The notes: generated by a model from the letters alone, not told the origin. A stretch of 64,000 bases of DNA from an uncultured bacterium (GCA_949293245.1 CASFCS010000022.1:35845-99844); one strand, 5' to 3'; positions 17,486 to 26,388 are shown, counted from the stretch's first letter. Made by a program: numbers and translations.

Positions 17486-17629
17486 ATGAAGCACAATGTT
17501 CCTCAGGGATTTTATCCTGCCGGGGCTTACACTCCGGCGGATTTCTGGCCCCAGGGGTTCTATCCGGCGGGACGCCGGTGGGCGCGCCCCTGGCCCCAGG
17601 ATTTCTATCCCGCAGACAAAGCGCAGTGA
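17486..17629 (+). CDS. 47-residue peptide with PQ(G/D)FYPA repeats
   Basis: A short frame after glmS encodes a peptide with three copies of PQ(G/D)FYPA(G/D): PQGFYPAG at residues 6-13, PQGFYPAG at 22-29 and PQDFYPAD at 37-44, linked by aromatic segments (YTPADFW, RRWARPW). GGTGGTGAGGAT lies before the ATG, the stop is TGA at 17627-17629, and a strong terminator follows 11 bases later. The regular 15-16 residue spacing of repeats in one frame argues for a real peptide. I do not recognise a family. Aromatic/Pro/Gly repeats recall structural or coat peptides, but that is only a suggestion. Confidence 0.55.
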   Translation: MKHNVPQGFYPAGAYTPADFWPQGFYPAGRRWARPWPQDFYPADKAQ

Positions 17630-17639
17630 TAAGAGCGGA

Positions 17640-17680
17640 CCGGCATGGGGAGGAACACCCCATGCCGGGCAATTTTTTTT
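17640..17680 (+). terminator. Intrinsic terminator before the folate operon
   Basis: CCGGCATGGGG (17640-17650) pairs with CCCCATGCCGG (17658-17668), then GCAATTTTTTTT. Confidence 0.93.
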
Positions 17681-17689
17681 GATTTCCCC

Positions 17690-17718
17690 TTGCGCCGGGG
17701 CGGTAATGCGTGTATAGT
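17690..17718 (+). promoter_or_regulatory. Promoter of folC-folT
   Basis: TTGCGC (17690-17695), 17 bases, TATAGT (17713-17718). Transcription would start near 17725, just before the riboswitch P1 stem. Confidence 0.75.
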
Positions 17719-17727
17719 ATGGCCTAA

Positions 17728-17841
17728 GGCAGAGTAGGGATACGCGTGCGGTGCCCCCCAGGGGGCCAGTGCCGGCGGGACGGGGAGTTGTCCGCCGGAC
17801 GAATAGCGCGGCTTGCAGTGCGTATCCCGCATCCCGCTGCC
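17728..17841 (+). ncRNA. Tetrahydrofolate (THF) riboswitch aptamer
   Basis: A structured leader before folC-folT. Outer stem GGCAG (17728-17732)/CTGCC (17837-17841), then the conserved GAGTAG (17732-17737), second stem GGATACGC (17738-17745)/GCGTATCC (17820-17827), inner stem CCGGCGG (17772-17778)/CCGCCGG (17792-17798), and a 3' side reading AGCGCGGC...GCATCCCGCTGCC. These match the THF riboswitch layout (GAGUAG, GCG, GCGCGG, CAUCC) and its usual genes, folT and folate enzymes. A covariance-model search would settle it. Confidence 0.75.
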
Positions 17842-17861
17842 GCAGATTGGGCGTCAGTGTG

Positions 17862-17917
17862 CCTCCCTTTGTGCGGCTGTTTCCCCCATTGGGGACTGCC
17901 AATTCACAAAGAGGAGG
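17862..17917 (+). promoter_or_regulatory. Expression platform: anti-Shine-Dalgarno stem
   Basis: CCTCC-CTTTGTG (17862-17873) can pair with CACAAAG-A-GGAGG (17905-17917), 12 base pairs with a single bulged A, burying the folC ribosome binding site GAGGAGG. This fits translational control by the THF aptamer just upstream. Confidence 0.65.
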
Positions 17918-17926
17918 TCTTTTTTT

Positions 17927-19216
17927 ATGTCTGAAACAAGCAGGCTGCCCTGCTCCACGGCGGAGGAGGCGGTGGCCTACATCCACAGCTTCTCCTGGCT
18001 GGGCAGCCGCCCGGGGCTGGAGCGCACCCGGGAGCTGCTGCGGGCCATGGGGGACCCTCAGGACCAGCTGCGCTTCGTCCACATCGTGGGCACCAACGGC
18101 AAAGGCTCCACCGCCGTGATGCTGGCCCGGATCCTGTCCGCCGGGGGGTACACCACGGGGCTGTACACCTCTCCCTACATCCACCGCTTTCAGGAGCGGA
18201 TGACCGTGGACGGGAAGGAGATCGGTGGGGAGGAGCTGGCGGAGATCACCTCCATGGTGGGGGCCCTGGCCGACGCCATGGAGGACCACCCCACGGAGTT
18301 TGAGCTGGTCACCTGCATTGCCCTGGAGTTCTACCGCCGCCGGGGCTGTCAGATCGTGGTGCTGGAGGCGGGCATGGGGGGACGGCTGGACTCCACCAAC
18401 GTCATCCCCGCCCCGGAGCTGGTGATCATCACCAACATCGGCCTGGACCACACCCAGCAGCTGGGGGCCACCCCTGAGGCCATTGCCCGGGAAAAGGCGG
18501 CGGTTATCAAGGCGGGGTGCCCCGTGGTGCTCTACCCCCAGAGCCCCGGGGTGACTGAGGTGGTGGAGGAGGCCTGCCGGGCCCAGGGCGCTTCCCTCTA
18601 TCCCGCCCGGCCGGAGGACCTGACCCGGCTGGCGGAGAGCGTGGAAGGGCAGGTCCTCTCCTGGAGGGGAGAGGAGCTGGTGCTGCCCCTGCTGGGGGAG
18701 AACCAGCGGCGCAACGCCGCGGTGGTCCTCCGGGCGGTGGAGGTCCTCTCTGCCAGATGGCCGGTGTCTCCCCAGGCGGTGGCCGCCGGTCTGGCGGGGG
18801 CCAGGTGGCCCGGCCGGTTTGAGATCGTGGGCCGCCGTCCCTGGTTCGTGGTGGACGGGGGGCACAACCCCCAGTGCGCCCAGACGGTGGCGGACAACCT
18901 GGAGCGCTATTTCCCGGGACAGCGGCCGGTGCTGCTGCTGGGGGTGCTGGAGGACAAGGACTACGGCCAGCTGTGCCGCCAGGTGGCCCCCCTGGCCCGG
19001 GCATTGGTCACCGTTACGCCCCCCAGCCCCCGGGCCCTGCCCGCCCAGGCCCTGGCGGAGGAACTCCGGCAGTACGGCAAGCCGGTGACGGCGGCCCCCT
19101 CCATCCGGGAGGGGGCGGAGCTGGCCCGGACCCTGGCGGGGGAGGAGGGGCTGGTGTGCGCCCTGGGCTCTTTGTATTCGGTGGCCGCCCTGCGGGCGTG
19201 CTTTGGCCTTTCGTGA
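17927..19216 (+). CDS. folC: Folylpolyglutamate synthase / dihydrofolate synthase
   Basis: 429 residues. Adds glutamates to (tetrahydro)folate, trapping it in the cell, and may make dihydrofolate. Mur-ligase fold: ATP loop GTNGKGST at residues 55-62, SPYIHRFQERM, EAGMGGRLDSTN and the C-terminal VDGGHNPQCA. The frame is open upstream into the riboswitch, but GAGGAGG and the sense of the family start place the ATG at 17927. It is followed 15 bases later by folT under the same THF riboswitch. Confidence 0.96.
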   Translation: MSETSRLPCSTAEEAVAYIHSFSWLGSRPGLERTRELLRAMGDPQDQLRFVHIVGTNGKGSTAVMLARILSAGGYTTGLYTSPYIHRFQERMTVDGKEIGGEELAEITSMVGALADAMEDHPTEFELVTCIALEFYRRRGCQIVVLEAGMGGRLDSTNVIPAPELVIITNIGLDHTQQLGATPEAIAREKAAVIKAGCPVVLYPQSPGVTEVVEEACRAQGASLYPARPEDLTRLAESVEGQVLSWRGEELVLPLLGENQRRNAAVVLRAVEVLSARWPVSPQAVAAGLAGARWPGRFEIVGRRPWFVVDGGHNPQCAQTVADNLERYFPGQRPVLLLGVLEDKDYGQLCRQVAPLARALVTVTPPSPRALPAQALAEELRQYGKPVTAAPSIREGAELARTLAGEEGLVCALGSLYSVAALRACFGLS

Positions 19217-19231
19217 GAGGAGGAGACGACC

Positions 19232-19756
19232 ATGCGTGAAAAATCTCAGCTTATGATCCTCATCGAGGTGACCGCCCTGATCGCCATGGAGGTGGTGCTC
19301 TCCCGGTTCTGTTCCATCACCACCCCCCTGATGAAGATCAGCGTGGCTTTTATCCCCTTGTCCATCAGCGCCATGCTCTTCGGCCCGGCCTGGGCGGGGG
19401 TGACCGGCGGGGTGGCCGACTTTGTGGGGGCTATTTTGTTCCCCGTGGGGCCCTATTTCCCCGGCTTTACCCTGAGCAACGCCCTGTACGGCGTGGTGCT
19501 GGGCCTCTTTCTCCACCGGAGAGAGGTGAAGTGGTGGCACATCACCCTGGCGGTGGCCATCAACCATCTGGTGCTGGGGGTATTCCTCCAGAGTCTGTGG
19601 CTCCACATGCTCTACGGCAGCCCCTACCTGAGCCTGCTGCCCCTGCGCCTTGCCCAGGGCTGCCTGCTCACCCCCATCCAGATCGGCGTGATCTACCTGA
19701 TGCTCTCGCCGGTGCAGCGATTTGCACGGGCCACCCGCATCGGCGGGGCCTGGTGA
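19232..19756 (+). CDS. folT: Folate ECF transporter S component
   Basis: 174 residues, five or six membrane helices. FolT binds folate in the membrane and works with the shared EcfA1-A2-T module, encoded elsewhere. Family features: the N-terminal helix with PLMKISVAFIPLSISAMLFGP and the loop FPVGPYFPGFTLSN. GAGAGGAGG precedes the ATG. Together with FolC this operon scavenges and retains folate; both would be repressed when THF is plentiful. Confidence 0.93.
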   Translation: MREKSQLMILIEVTALIAMEVVLSRFCSITTPLMKISVAFIPLSISAMLFGPAWAGVTGGVADFVGAILFPVGPYFPGFTLSNALYGVVLGLFLHRREVKWWHITLAVAINHLVLGVFLQSLWLHMLYGSPYLSLLPLRLAQGCLLTPIQIGVIYLMLSPVQRFARATRIGGAW

Positions 19757-19772
19757 CAGCCGCATAAGACAA

Positions 19773-19816
19773 AACATGTCCGCATACCTTCCAGAGAGGA
19801 GGGATGCGGACATGTT
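19773..19816 (+). terminator. Hairpin enclosing the ribosome binding site of the symporter gene
   Basis: AACATGTCCGCAT (19773-19785) pairs perfectly with ATGCGGACATGTT (19804-19816), then GCTTTTGTC. It follows folT like a terminator, but the loop holds GAGAGGAGGG and the 3' arm holds the ATG of the next gene. It could end folC-folT transcripts or limit translation of the symporter, or both. Confidence 0.65.
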
Positions 19817-21188
19817 GCTTTTGTCGCGGCTGAGCGACGCCCTGTGGTCGCCCTGGCTGCTGGGGCTCTTTCTGGTGACGGGGCTGTACTACTCCCTGGC
19901 CACCGGTTTTTTTCAGATTTTCGGCCTGCCGGTGTGGTGGCGGGCCACAGCCGGCAGCCTGCTGCGCCGCCGGGCGGGGCGGGGCAGAGGGGTCACCCAG
20001 GTCCAGGCGGTGTCCACTGCCCTGGCGGCCACCTTAGGCACCGGCAGCATCGCCGGGGTGGCCACCGCCATTGTCTACGGCGGGCCGGGAGCGGTGTTCT
20101 GGATGTGGGTGTCCGCCCTGCTGGGGATGATGACCGGCTGCGCGGAGAAGACCCTGGCGGTGCGCTGGCGGGAGCGGGGACGGGACGGCCGCTGGCGGGG
20201 GGGCCCCATGGTGTACATGGCCAAAGGGCTGGGGATGCCCGCCCTGGGGGCGGTGTTCTCCGTTGCCCTGGTGGCCCAGACCCTAACCGGGGGCAATCTG
20301 GTCCAGTCCAACTCGGTGGCCGCCTCCCTGTGGGACGCCTTCGGAATGCCGCCGCTGGTCACCGGCGTGGTCACCGCCCTCCTGGTGGGGGTGGTGCTGT
20401 ACGGCGGGGCCCGGAGGGTAGGGGAGGTGAGCCAGCTGCTGGTGCCCGCCATGGCCCTCCTGTTTCTGGCAGGGGGCGCAGCAGTGATCTGCGCCAACTG
20501 GCGCCGGGTCCCCGCCGCCCTGGTCACCATCCTGGGGGAGGCATTCTCCCCGAAGGCGGCGGTGGGGGGGTACTCCATGGCCACCGCCCTGCGCTTCGGC
20601 GTGGCCCGGGGGGTGTTTACCAACGAGGCGGGGCTGGGCACCTCCGCCGTGGCCCATGGGGCGGCGGAGGTGGAGGAGCCGGCAGAGCAGGGGATGTGGG
20701 GCATCTTCGAGGTGTTTATGGCCACCATGGTGGTGTGCACCGTCACCGCCCTGGCTATCCTCACATCCGGAGTGTACGACCTGGGCGCGGCGGAGAAGCT
20801 GGTGGTCCAGGGGCGGGTGCCCCAGACCATGCTGGGCGCCCCTCTGACGGCGGCGGCCTTCTCCTCCGTGCTGGGGCCACTGGGCCGGGGCGTTGTGGCG
20901 GTGAGCCTCACCCTGTTTGCCTTCACCTCGCTCCTGGGGGCGGGGTACTACGGCCAGAGAGGGGTGGAGAGCCTTGCGCCGGGGCGGGGGTGGCAGAGGG
21001 CCTACCGCCTGATCTTCCTGGGGGTCATCGTGGCGGGGGCCCTGGGGGGCACCCCGGCGGTGTGGCAGCTGGCTGATGTGTGCAACGGCCTGATGGCCCT
21101 GCCCAACCTCACCGCCCTCCTGCTGCTCTCAGGCCAGGCACTCCCCCTGATTCGGGTCTGGGTGGAAGAAAATAAGTGTAAGGTATAG
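19812..21188 (+). CDS. AGCS-family sodium:alanine/glycine symporter
   Basis: 458 residues and about 10 or 11 membrane helices. Takes up alanine or glycine with sodium. Family segments: GLYYSLATGFFQIF, the GxTxxQA-like GVTQVQAVSTALAATLGTGSIAGVA, GCAEKTLAVRW, and RGVFTNEAGLGTSAVAHGAA. The frame is open upstream inside the hairpin, but GAGGAGGG before 19812 supports that start. It is slightly longer in loops than AlsT and rich in GC like its neighbours. It ends 10 bases from a convergent gene. Confidence 0.93.
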   Translation: MLLLSRLSDALWSPWLLGLFLVTGLYYSLATGFFQIFGLPVWWRATAGSLLRRRAGRGRGVTQVQAVSTALAATLGTGSIAGVATAIVYGGPGAVFWMWVSALLGMMTGCAEKTLAVRWRERGRDGRWRGGPMVYMAKGLGMPALGAVFSVALVAQTLTGGNLVQSNSVAASLWDAFGMPPLVTGVVTALLVGVVLYGGARRVGEVSQLLVPAMALLFLAGGAAVICANWRRVPAALVTILGEAFSPKAAVGGYSMATALRFGVARGVFTNEAGLGTSAVAHGAAEVEEPAEQGMWGIFEVFMATMVVCTVTALAILTSGVYDLGAAEKLVVQGRVPQTMLGAPLTAAAFSSVLGPLGRGVVAVSLTLFAFTSLLGAGYYGQRGVESLAPGRGWQRAYRLIFLGVIVAGALGGTPAVWQLADVCNGLMALPNLTALLLLSGQALPLIRVWVEENKCKV

Positions 21189-21198
21189 CCGCTTTACA

Positions 21199-21783
21199 TC
21201 AATGAAGGGCAGCACAGGCGGACTCAATGGCGTCCTCGCTGTCCTGCATGGCCTTCAAGGTCTCCTCCAGCAGGTGGTCCAGCTCCCAGCCCAGCAGCTG
21301 GGCACCCTGGGTGATGACATCCCGGGAGCAGCCAGCGGCAAACTTTTTGTCCTTAAATTTCTTTTTCAGGCTCTTGAGCTCCATATCTTTGGTACTTTTG
21401 GAGGGACGCATCAGGGCGGCGGCCCCGATGAGGCCGGTGAGCTCATCGGCAGCAAAGAGCACCTTCTCCATCTGGTGTTCCGGGGCCACGTCCACGCCGG
21501 TCATGCCGTAGCCGTGGCACACCACGGCGTGGATCAGCGCCGGGGAGGCGCCCGCCTGAGCTAGCAAGTCTTTTGCCTTTACACAGTGCTCCTCCGGCCA
21601 CTGTTCAAAATCCACGTCGTGGAGGAGGCCCGCCAGGCTCCAGAAGTCGGCCTGGTCGCCGTACCCCAGCTGACGGGCGTACCAGCCCATCACCGCCTCC
21701 ACGGTGAGGGCGTGGCGCAGGTGAAAGGGCTCGTGGTTGTACTCCGTCAGCAGGGCCCAGCCGGTGTCCCGTGTCAATTCCAT
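21199..21783 (-). CDS. HD/HDIG-domain metal-dependent hydrolase
   Basis: 194 residues. The HD residues are visible: His24 (HLRHALTVE), His55-Asp56 (GLLHDVDFEQWPEEH), then VVCHGYG and FAADELTGLIGA with the final aspartate. Proteins of this type are called HDIG or HD-superfamily hydrolases and probably act on phosphorylated small molecules; the substrate is unknown. AAAGGAGCG precedes the ATG. Single gene with its own consensus promoter. Confidence 0.85.
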   Translation of the reverse strand: MELTRDTGWALLTEYNHEPFHLRHALTVEAVMGWYARQLGYGDQADFWSLAGLLHDVDFEQWPEEHCVKAKDLLAQAGASPALIHAVVCHGYGMTGVDVAPEHQMEKVLFAADELTGLIGAAALMRPSKSTKDMELKSLKKKFKDKKFAAGCSRDVITQGAQLLGWELDHLLEETLKAMQDSEDAIESACAALH

Positions 21784-21819
21784 GTCAATGCGCTCCTTTG
21801 TAAATGTAATGGTCTTTTC

Positions 21820-21848
21820 ATTATAGCCGCCCCGGCGGAAGATTTCAA
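21820..21848 (-). promoter_or_regulatory. Promoter of the HD hydrolase gene
   Basis: Minus strand TTGAAA (21848-21843), 17-base spacer, TATAAT (21825-21820), 36 bases before the start. Confidence 0.8.
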
Positions 21849-21917
21849 TGCGCGTGGTATAACCCGGTCCCCCGCGGCCATACTAGAGCCATGACATGAA
21901 AAGGGGGCTGCGCAGTT

Positions 21918-22640
21918 ATGGACGCAACAAGACCTACCCAGAGCCTGGGGGAGCAGGAGGGAGAGGAGGAGAGCCGCCAGGATCTGGGACAGCAGGTGGT
22001 GGATATGGGGTCGGCCACCATCCGCACCCGCCACGGAACCATACACACCATGACCATTATCGGCCAGATCGAGGGGCACCAGATCCTGCCGCCCTCCAGC
22101 AAGAGCACCAAATACGAGCATGTGATGCCCACCCTGGCGGCGGTGGAGGAGAGCGAGGACATCGACGGGCTCCTCATCCTCCTGAACACCATGGGCGGGG
22201 ATATCGAGGCAGGGCTGGGCATCGCCGAGCTCATTGCCAGCATGAAAAAGCCCACGGTATCTCTGGTACTGGGAGGGGGTCACTCCATCGGGGTGCCTCT
22301 GGCGGTGTCGGCCCAGGTGTCCTTCATGGCCCCTTCCGCCTCCATGACCATCCACCCGGTGCGCCTCAACGGGCTGGTGATTGGGGTGGCCCAGACCTTC
22401 AACTACTTCAACCGCATCCAGGAGCGCATTGTCCACTTCGTTACCCAGAACAGCTCCATCGACGCGGAGACCTTCACCCGCCTCATGTTGCGCACCGGGG
22501 AGCTCACCGCCGATGTGGGCAGCGTCATCTACGGGGAGGAGGCGGTGGAAGTGGGCCTCATTGACCATGTGGGGGGGCTTTCGGACGCCCTGGAGTGCCT
22601 GCACACCATGATAGCCCAAAAGAAAAAGGAAGAACAATGA
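21918..22640 (+). CDS. tepA: ClpP-like serine protease, TepA (YmfB) family
   Basis: 240 residues. ClpP fold with the Ser nucleophile at 123 in LGGGHSIGVPLAVSAQ, the TepA signature, and LLNTMGGDIEAGLGIAELI before it. In Bacillus TepA helps protein secretion and spore-related proteolysis, and ymfB lies next to spoIIIE; here too an ftsK/spoIIIE gene lies two genes downstream, a conserved neighbourhood. About 45 residues at the N-terminus are acidic and probably disordered. Its stop codon lies inside a 21-bp hairpin. Confidence 0.9.
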   Translation: MDATRPTQSLGEQEGEEESRQDLGQQVVDMGSATIRTRHGTIHTMTIIGQIEGHQILPPSSKSTKYEHVMPTLAAVEESEDIDGLLILLNTMGGDIEAGLGIAELIASMKKPTVSLVLGGGHSIGVPLAVSAQVSFMAPSASMTIHPVRLNGLVIGVAQTFNYFNRIQERIVHFVTQNSSIDAETFTRLMLRTGELTADVGSVIYGEEAVEVGLIDHVGGLSDALECLHTMIAQKKKEEQ

Positions 22641-22677
22641 ACAAGGGGCCGCTCCGGCGGCCCCTTGTTCATTGTTC
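22632..22677 (+). terminator. 21-bp hairpin overlapping the tepA stop codon
   Basis: A perfect 21-bp stem (22632-22652 with 22657-22677), loop TCCG; the stop TGA (22638-22640) is inside the left arm. The following bases CTATCGCTGTTTTT give a late, modest U-tract. Confidence 0.85.
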
Positions 22678-22810
22678 CTATCGCTGTTTTTAAAAGGGAG
22701 GGGACAAAGAAGGGGAAATAGACTGGAATTTTATTGGGAAGTGTGATAATATTCTATGATGTACGTCAATCCATACAGGACTATTTTCATAGAACAGGAG
22801 AGGTGTGTAC

Positions 22811-23647
22811 ATGTCGTTTTTAATGGCCGCCCTGCTGGGGCTGTTCCAGGGGATCGCGGAGTTTCTGCCGATCTCCAGCTCCGGGCATCTGGCGCTGCTG
22901 CAAAATTTCTTCACCATGGAGCAGGAGCAGGACCTGCTGTTCAATGTGCTGCTCCACTTCGCCACCCTGCTCACTGTGCTGCTGGTGTACCGCAAGGACG
23001 TTTGGGAGATGATCCTGGAGTTTTTCCGGGGCATCGCCGCCCTTTTTACTCCTGCGGGCAAGCGGCAGACGGAGACGCCGCCCCCCGCCCGGCGGATGGT
23101 GCTGCTGGTGATCGTGGCCACGCTGCCCCTGCTGGCGGTGCTGCCTGTCAAGAGCGCCATTGAGGAGCTGGGGAACAACACCATCTTTGTGGGCTGCGCC
23201 CTGCTGGTCACGGGCTGCATCCTCTTTGCGTCTGACCGGCTGGCCAAGGGCCGTAAAGGCGCCCACAACGCCACCGTGGTGGACGCCCTGCTGGTAGGGG
23301 TGGGCCAGGCTCTGGCCGTGACCCCCGGCATCTCCCGCTCGGGCACCACCATCTCCGCGGGGATAGTCCGGGGCTTTGAACGGACCTTTGCCGTGCGCTT
23401 CTCCTTCATCATGTCCCTCCCCGCCGTGCTGGGGGCCACCATTCTGGAGGTGGCCGACGCCGTGCAGGAGGGGGTGGACTTTACGATGCTGCCCAAGTAC
23501 CTGGTGGGCATGGTTATTGCCGCTGTGTCGGGCTACTTCGCCATCAAGCTGGTGAACCTGCTGGCGGACAAGGGCAAATTTGGCAAGTTCTCCTACTACT
23601 GCTGGGTGGTGGGCGTGATCACCATCATTGCCACCCTGGTGGGATAA
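22811..23647 (+). CDS. uppP: Undecaprenyl-diphosphatase
   Basis: 278 residues, multi-pass membrane. Recycles undecaprenyl pyrophosphate, the lipid carrier for cell wall units, and gives bacitracin tolerance. Motifs: EFLPISSSGHL at residues 17-27 and PGISRSGTTISAG. A GTG six bases upstream is in frame, but GGAGAGG spacing favours the ATG at 22811. It is 31 bases before ftsK and probably co-transcribed. Confidence 0.97.
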   Translation: MSFLMAALLGLFQGIAEFLPISSSGHLALLQNFFTMEQEQDLLFNVLLHFATLLTVLLVYRKDVWEMILEFFRGIAALFTPAGKRQTETPPPARRMVLLVIVATLPLLAVLPVKSAIEELGNNTIFVGCALLVTGCILFASDRLAKGRKGAHNATVVDALLVGVGQALAVTPGISRSGTTISAGIVRGFERTFAVRFSFIMSLPAVLGATILEVADAVQEGVDFTMLPKYLVGMVIAAVSGYFAIKLVNLLADKGKFGKFSYYCWVVGVITIIATLVG

Positions 23648-23678
23648 ACCAATCTGACTGAGAAGGGAAGGACGCTGC

Positions 23679-26379
23679 ATGGCGACGGCACAAAAGAAAA
23701 AGACTTCCTCCACCGCCCAGAGCGGCGGGAAGCGGAGCAGCGGCAAGAGCAGCGGCACCGGCCGCCGCACCGCCGCCCGGACAGCGCCTCCCCCGCCCAA
23801 GCCCATCCGCCGCGAGGTGGGGGCCCTGGTACTGCTGCTGCTGGCGGTGTTCTCCGGCCTGGGGTACTTCGGGCTGGACGGCTTTGTCATCAACTATTTC
23901 TGCGGCTTTTTAAAGGGGGTGGCGGGGTACGGCTTCTGGGCCACCTTGCCCGCTTTCCTGGTGGGGGCCTATGCCCTGGGCTTTCACCGGGGCCGCCCGG
24001 TGCGGCTGCGGGTGTTCTGCGCCCTGGTGTTCCCCCTGCTGGTGGGGGCCTTCTTCCACCTGATTCTGGTGGGGGGGAAGATGGTGTGGACCCTGGAGAC
24101 AGTGAAGGGCCTGTGGAGTACCGGCCTCACTCTCTCCAGCGGCGGCGTGGTGGGGGGTGTGGTCTCCCTGTGCCTCACCTCCGCCCTCAGCGCCGTGGGA
24201 GCCGGCCTGGTGCTGGTGCTCCTGGGGGTGCTCACCCTGATGGGGGCCTTCCGTGTGAGCCCGGTGGAGCAGCTCCAGCGCCTGCGGGACCGCCCCCGGC
24301 CCGAGTATGACTTTGACCCCGAGGCCGAGGCCCAGCGGGAAGAGCGGCAGCAGGCCGCCCGGGAGGACCGGGCTCGGGCCCGACGGGAAAAGGCGGCGGA
24401 GAAAGCTGCGGAGAAGGCCGCCCGCCGCCCGGTGCCCGACATCCCTGTGGAAGACGGCCCCCTGGTGGCGGCGGGGGAGAAGAAACCCCAGCTGCCCGGG
24501 GCGGAGCCCGGAAAAAAGAGCTTTTTCGACCGCTTCTCCCGGGTGCCCACCCCCGACCAGGTGCTCACCCGGGAGGATATCCCCCAGGAGGAGACACCTG
24601 CCGCCGGGGAGCACGCCGTGGAGAGCGCAGCCCAGGCTGCGCCCGACCGGGACGCCCGGCCCCTCCGGCGCAACCCCCTCCCCGTCTCCCCGCCTCAGCC
24701 GGTGGGGGAGGCTGAGCCTGAGGCGGAGCCTGCCCTCCAGGAGGAGCGTCCGGCGGGGCAGCGGGAGGAGCGCCCTGTCCGGAAGGGGAAGAGCGAGATC
24801 CGGGCGGAGGAGACGGAGCAGGCCGCCCGGGAGGTCACCCAGGAGATCGAGAGCGCCCGGGAGAGCGAGGACCACGGCTCCTACCGCTACCCGCCCCTCT
24901 CTCTCCTGAAGGAGGCCCCCGGCGGGGGAGAACCCGCCAGCCTCCAGGAGCTCAACGCCAACCAGATCCGCCTGAGCGACACCATCCGCTCCTTCGGGGT
25001 GGACGCCAGGCTGGTGAATGTGACCCGGGGCCCCTCGGTGACCCGGTACGAGCTGGAGCTGGAGCAGGGGGTGAAGCTCAACAAGATCACCAACCTGGCC
25101 GACGACATCGCCCTGGCTCTGGGGGCTCCGGCGGTGCGTATCGCCCCCATTCCGGACAAGATCTCCACCGTGGGCATCGAGGTGCCCAACCGCCAGGTGA
25201 GCGCGGTGCCCATCCACGACGTCATCGGCTCCCGGGAGTTCTGTTCCCGCACCTCCAAGGTGTCCTTCGCCGTGGGCAAGGACATCAGCAACCGCTGCGT
25301 GGTGTGCGACATCTCCAAGCTGCCCCACCTGCTCATCGCCGGCACCACCGGCTCGGGCAAGTCGGTGTGCACCAACTCCCTCATCGTCTCCCTGCTGTAC
25401 AAGGCCACCCCGGAGGAGGTTCGCCTCATCATGGTGGACCCCAAGATGGTGGAGCTGGGGATGTACAACGGCATCCCCCACCTGCTCATCCCGGTGGTCA
25501 CCGACCCCAAGAAGGCCGCCGGCGCCCTCCAGTGGGCGGTGAACGAGATGATGAAGCGCTACCGCCTCTTCTCCGAGGTGGGGGCCAAGGACCTGGCCTC
25601 CTACAACAACCACATCCGGGGCAAGGAGGGGGCGGAGCCCATGCCCCAGATCGTGGTGGTCATCGACGAGCTGGCCGACCTGATGCTGGTGGCCGCCAAG
25701 GAGGTGGAGGAGTCCATCTGCCGGGTGGCCCAGATGGGCCGCGCCTCGGGAATGCACCTCATCATCGCCACCCAGCGGCCCTCCGCCGACGTGATCACCG
25801 GCCTGATGAAGGCCAATATCCCCAGTCATCCTGGACAACACCGGCGCGGAGAAGCTGGTGGGCAAGGGCGACATGCTCTACTTCCCCCTGGGCTCCGGCA
25901 AGCCCCAGCGCATCCAGGGCTGCTTTATCTCCGAGGAGGAGGTGGCTGCCGTGGTGGAGTTTGTCAAACAGAGCGGTAAAGCCAACTACGACGAAGAGGT
26001 CCTCCACGAGATCGAGCAGCACGCCGAGGAGAAGGACAAGGGGACCGGCAAGGGCCCCCAGGGCGGCGGCGACGAGGGGGACTACGACGAGCTCCTGCCT
26101 GCCGCCATCGAGGTGGTGCTGGAGATGGGGCAGGCCTCCGTGTCCATGCTCCAGCGGCGGCTGAAGCTGGGGTACGGCCGGGCCGCCCGGCTGGTGGACC
26201 AGATGGAGGAGAAGGGGGTGGTGGGCCCCTTTGAGGGGTCCAAGCCCCGGCAGCTGCTCATCACCAAGGAGCAGTGGCAGGAGATGCAATACCGCCAGGG
26301 CATGGTGGACCGGGCTCCGGAGGAGCTGCTCTCCCAGGACGACCAGGGCGGGGAGCCCCAGGACGAGCCCCCATTTTGA
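23679..26379 (+). pseudogene. ftsK: DNA translocase FtsK/SpoIIIE, frameshifted by an internal deletion
   Basis: The first frame (23679 to about 25824) encodes four N-terminal membrane helices, a long charged Pro/Glu/Arg linker, and the motor domain with Walker A GTTGSGKS at residues 555-562 and [13 protein letters not shown]. After GLMKANIP the family reads SRIAFAVSSQVDSR and then (T/V)ILD. Here ATCCCCA joins directly to GTCATCCTGGAC at 25824/25825, so about 41 bases are missing and the rest ([17 protein letters not shown], gamma domain LKLGYGRAARLVDQMEEKGVVGP) continues in another frame to 26379. Chromosome segregation would be impaired unless a second translocase exists. It may also be a sequencing or assembly error. 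Confidence 0.85.
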
Positions 26380-26388
26380 CTGATGCCC

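Noticed and set aside
15527..19813. A 1428-codon open frame on the minus strand opposite glmS-folC-folT
   Set aside because: It is a mirror frame created by high third-position GC. It runs through terminators and the riboswitch, has His/Gly/Gln/Pro-rich composition and lacks a ribosome binding site. Similar long mirror frames opposite other genes were dropped for the same reason.
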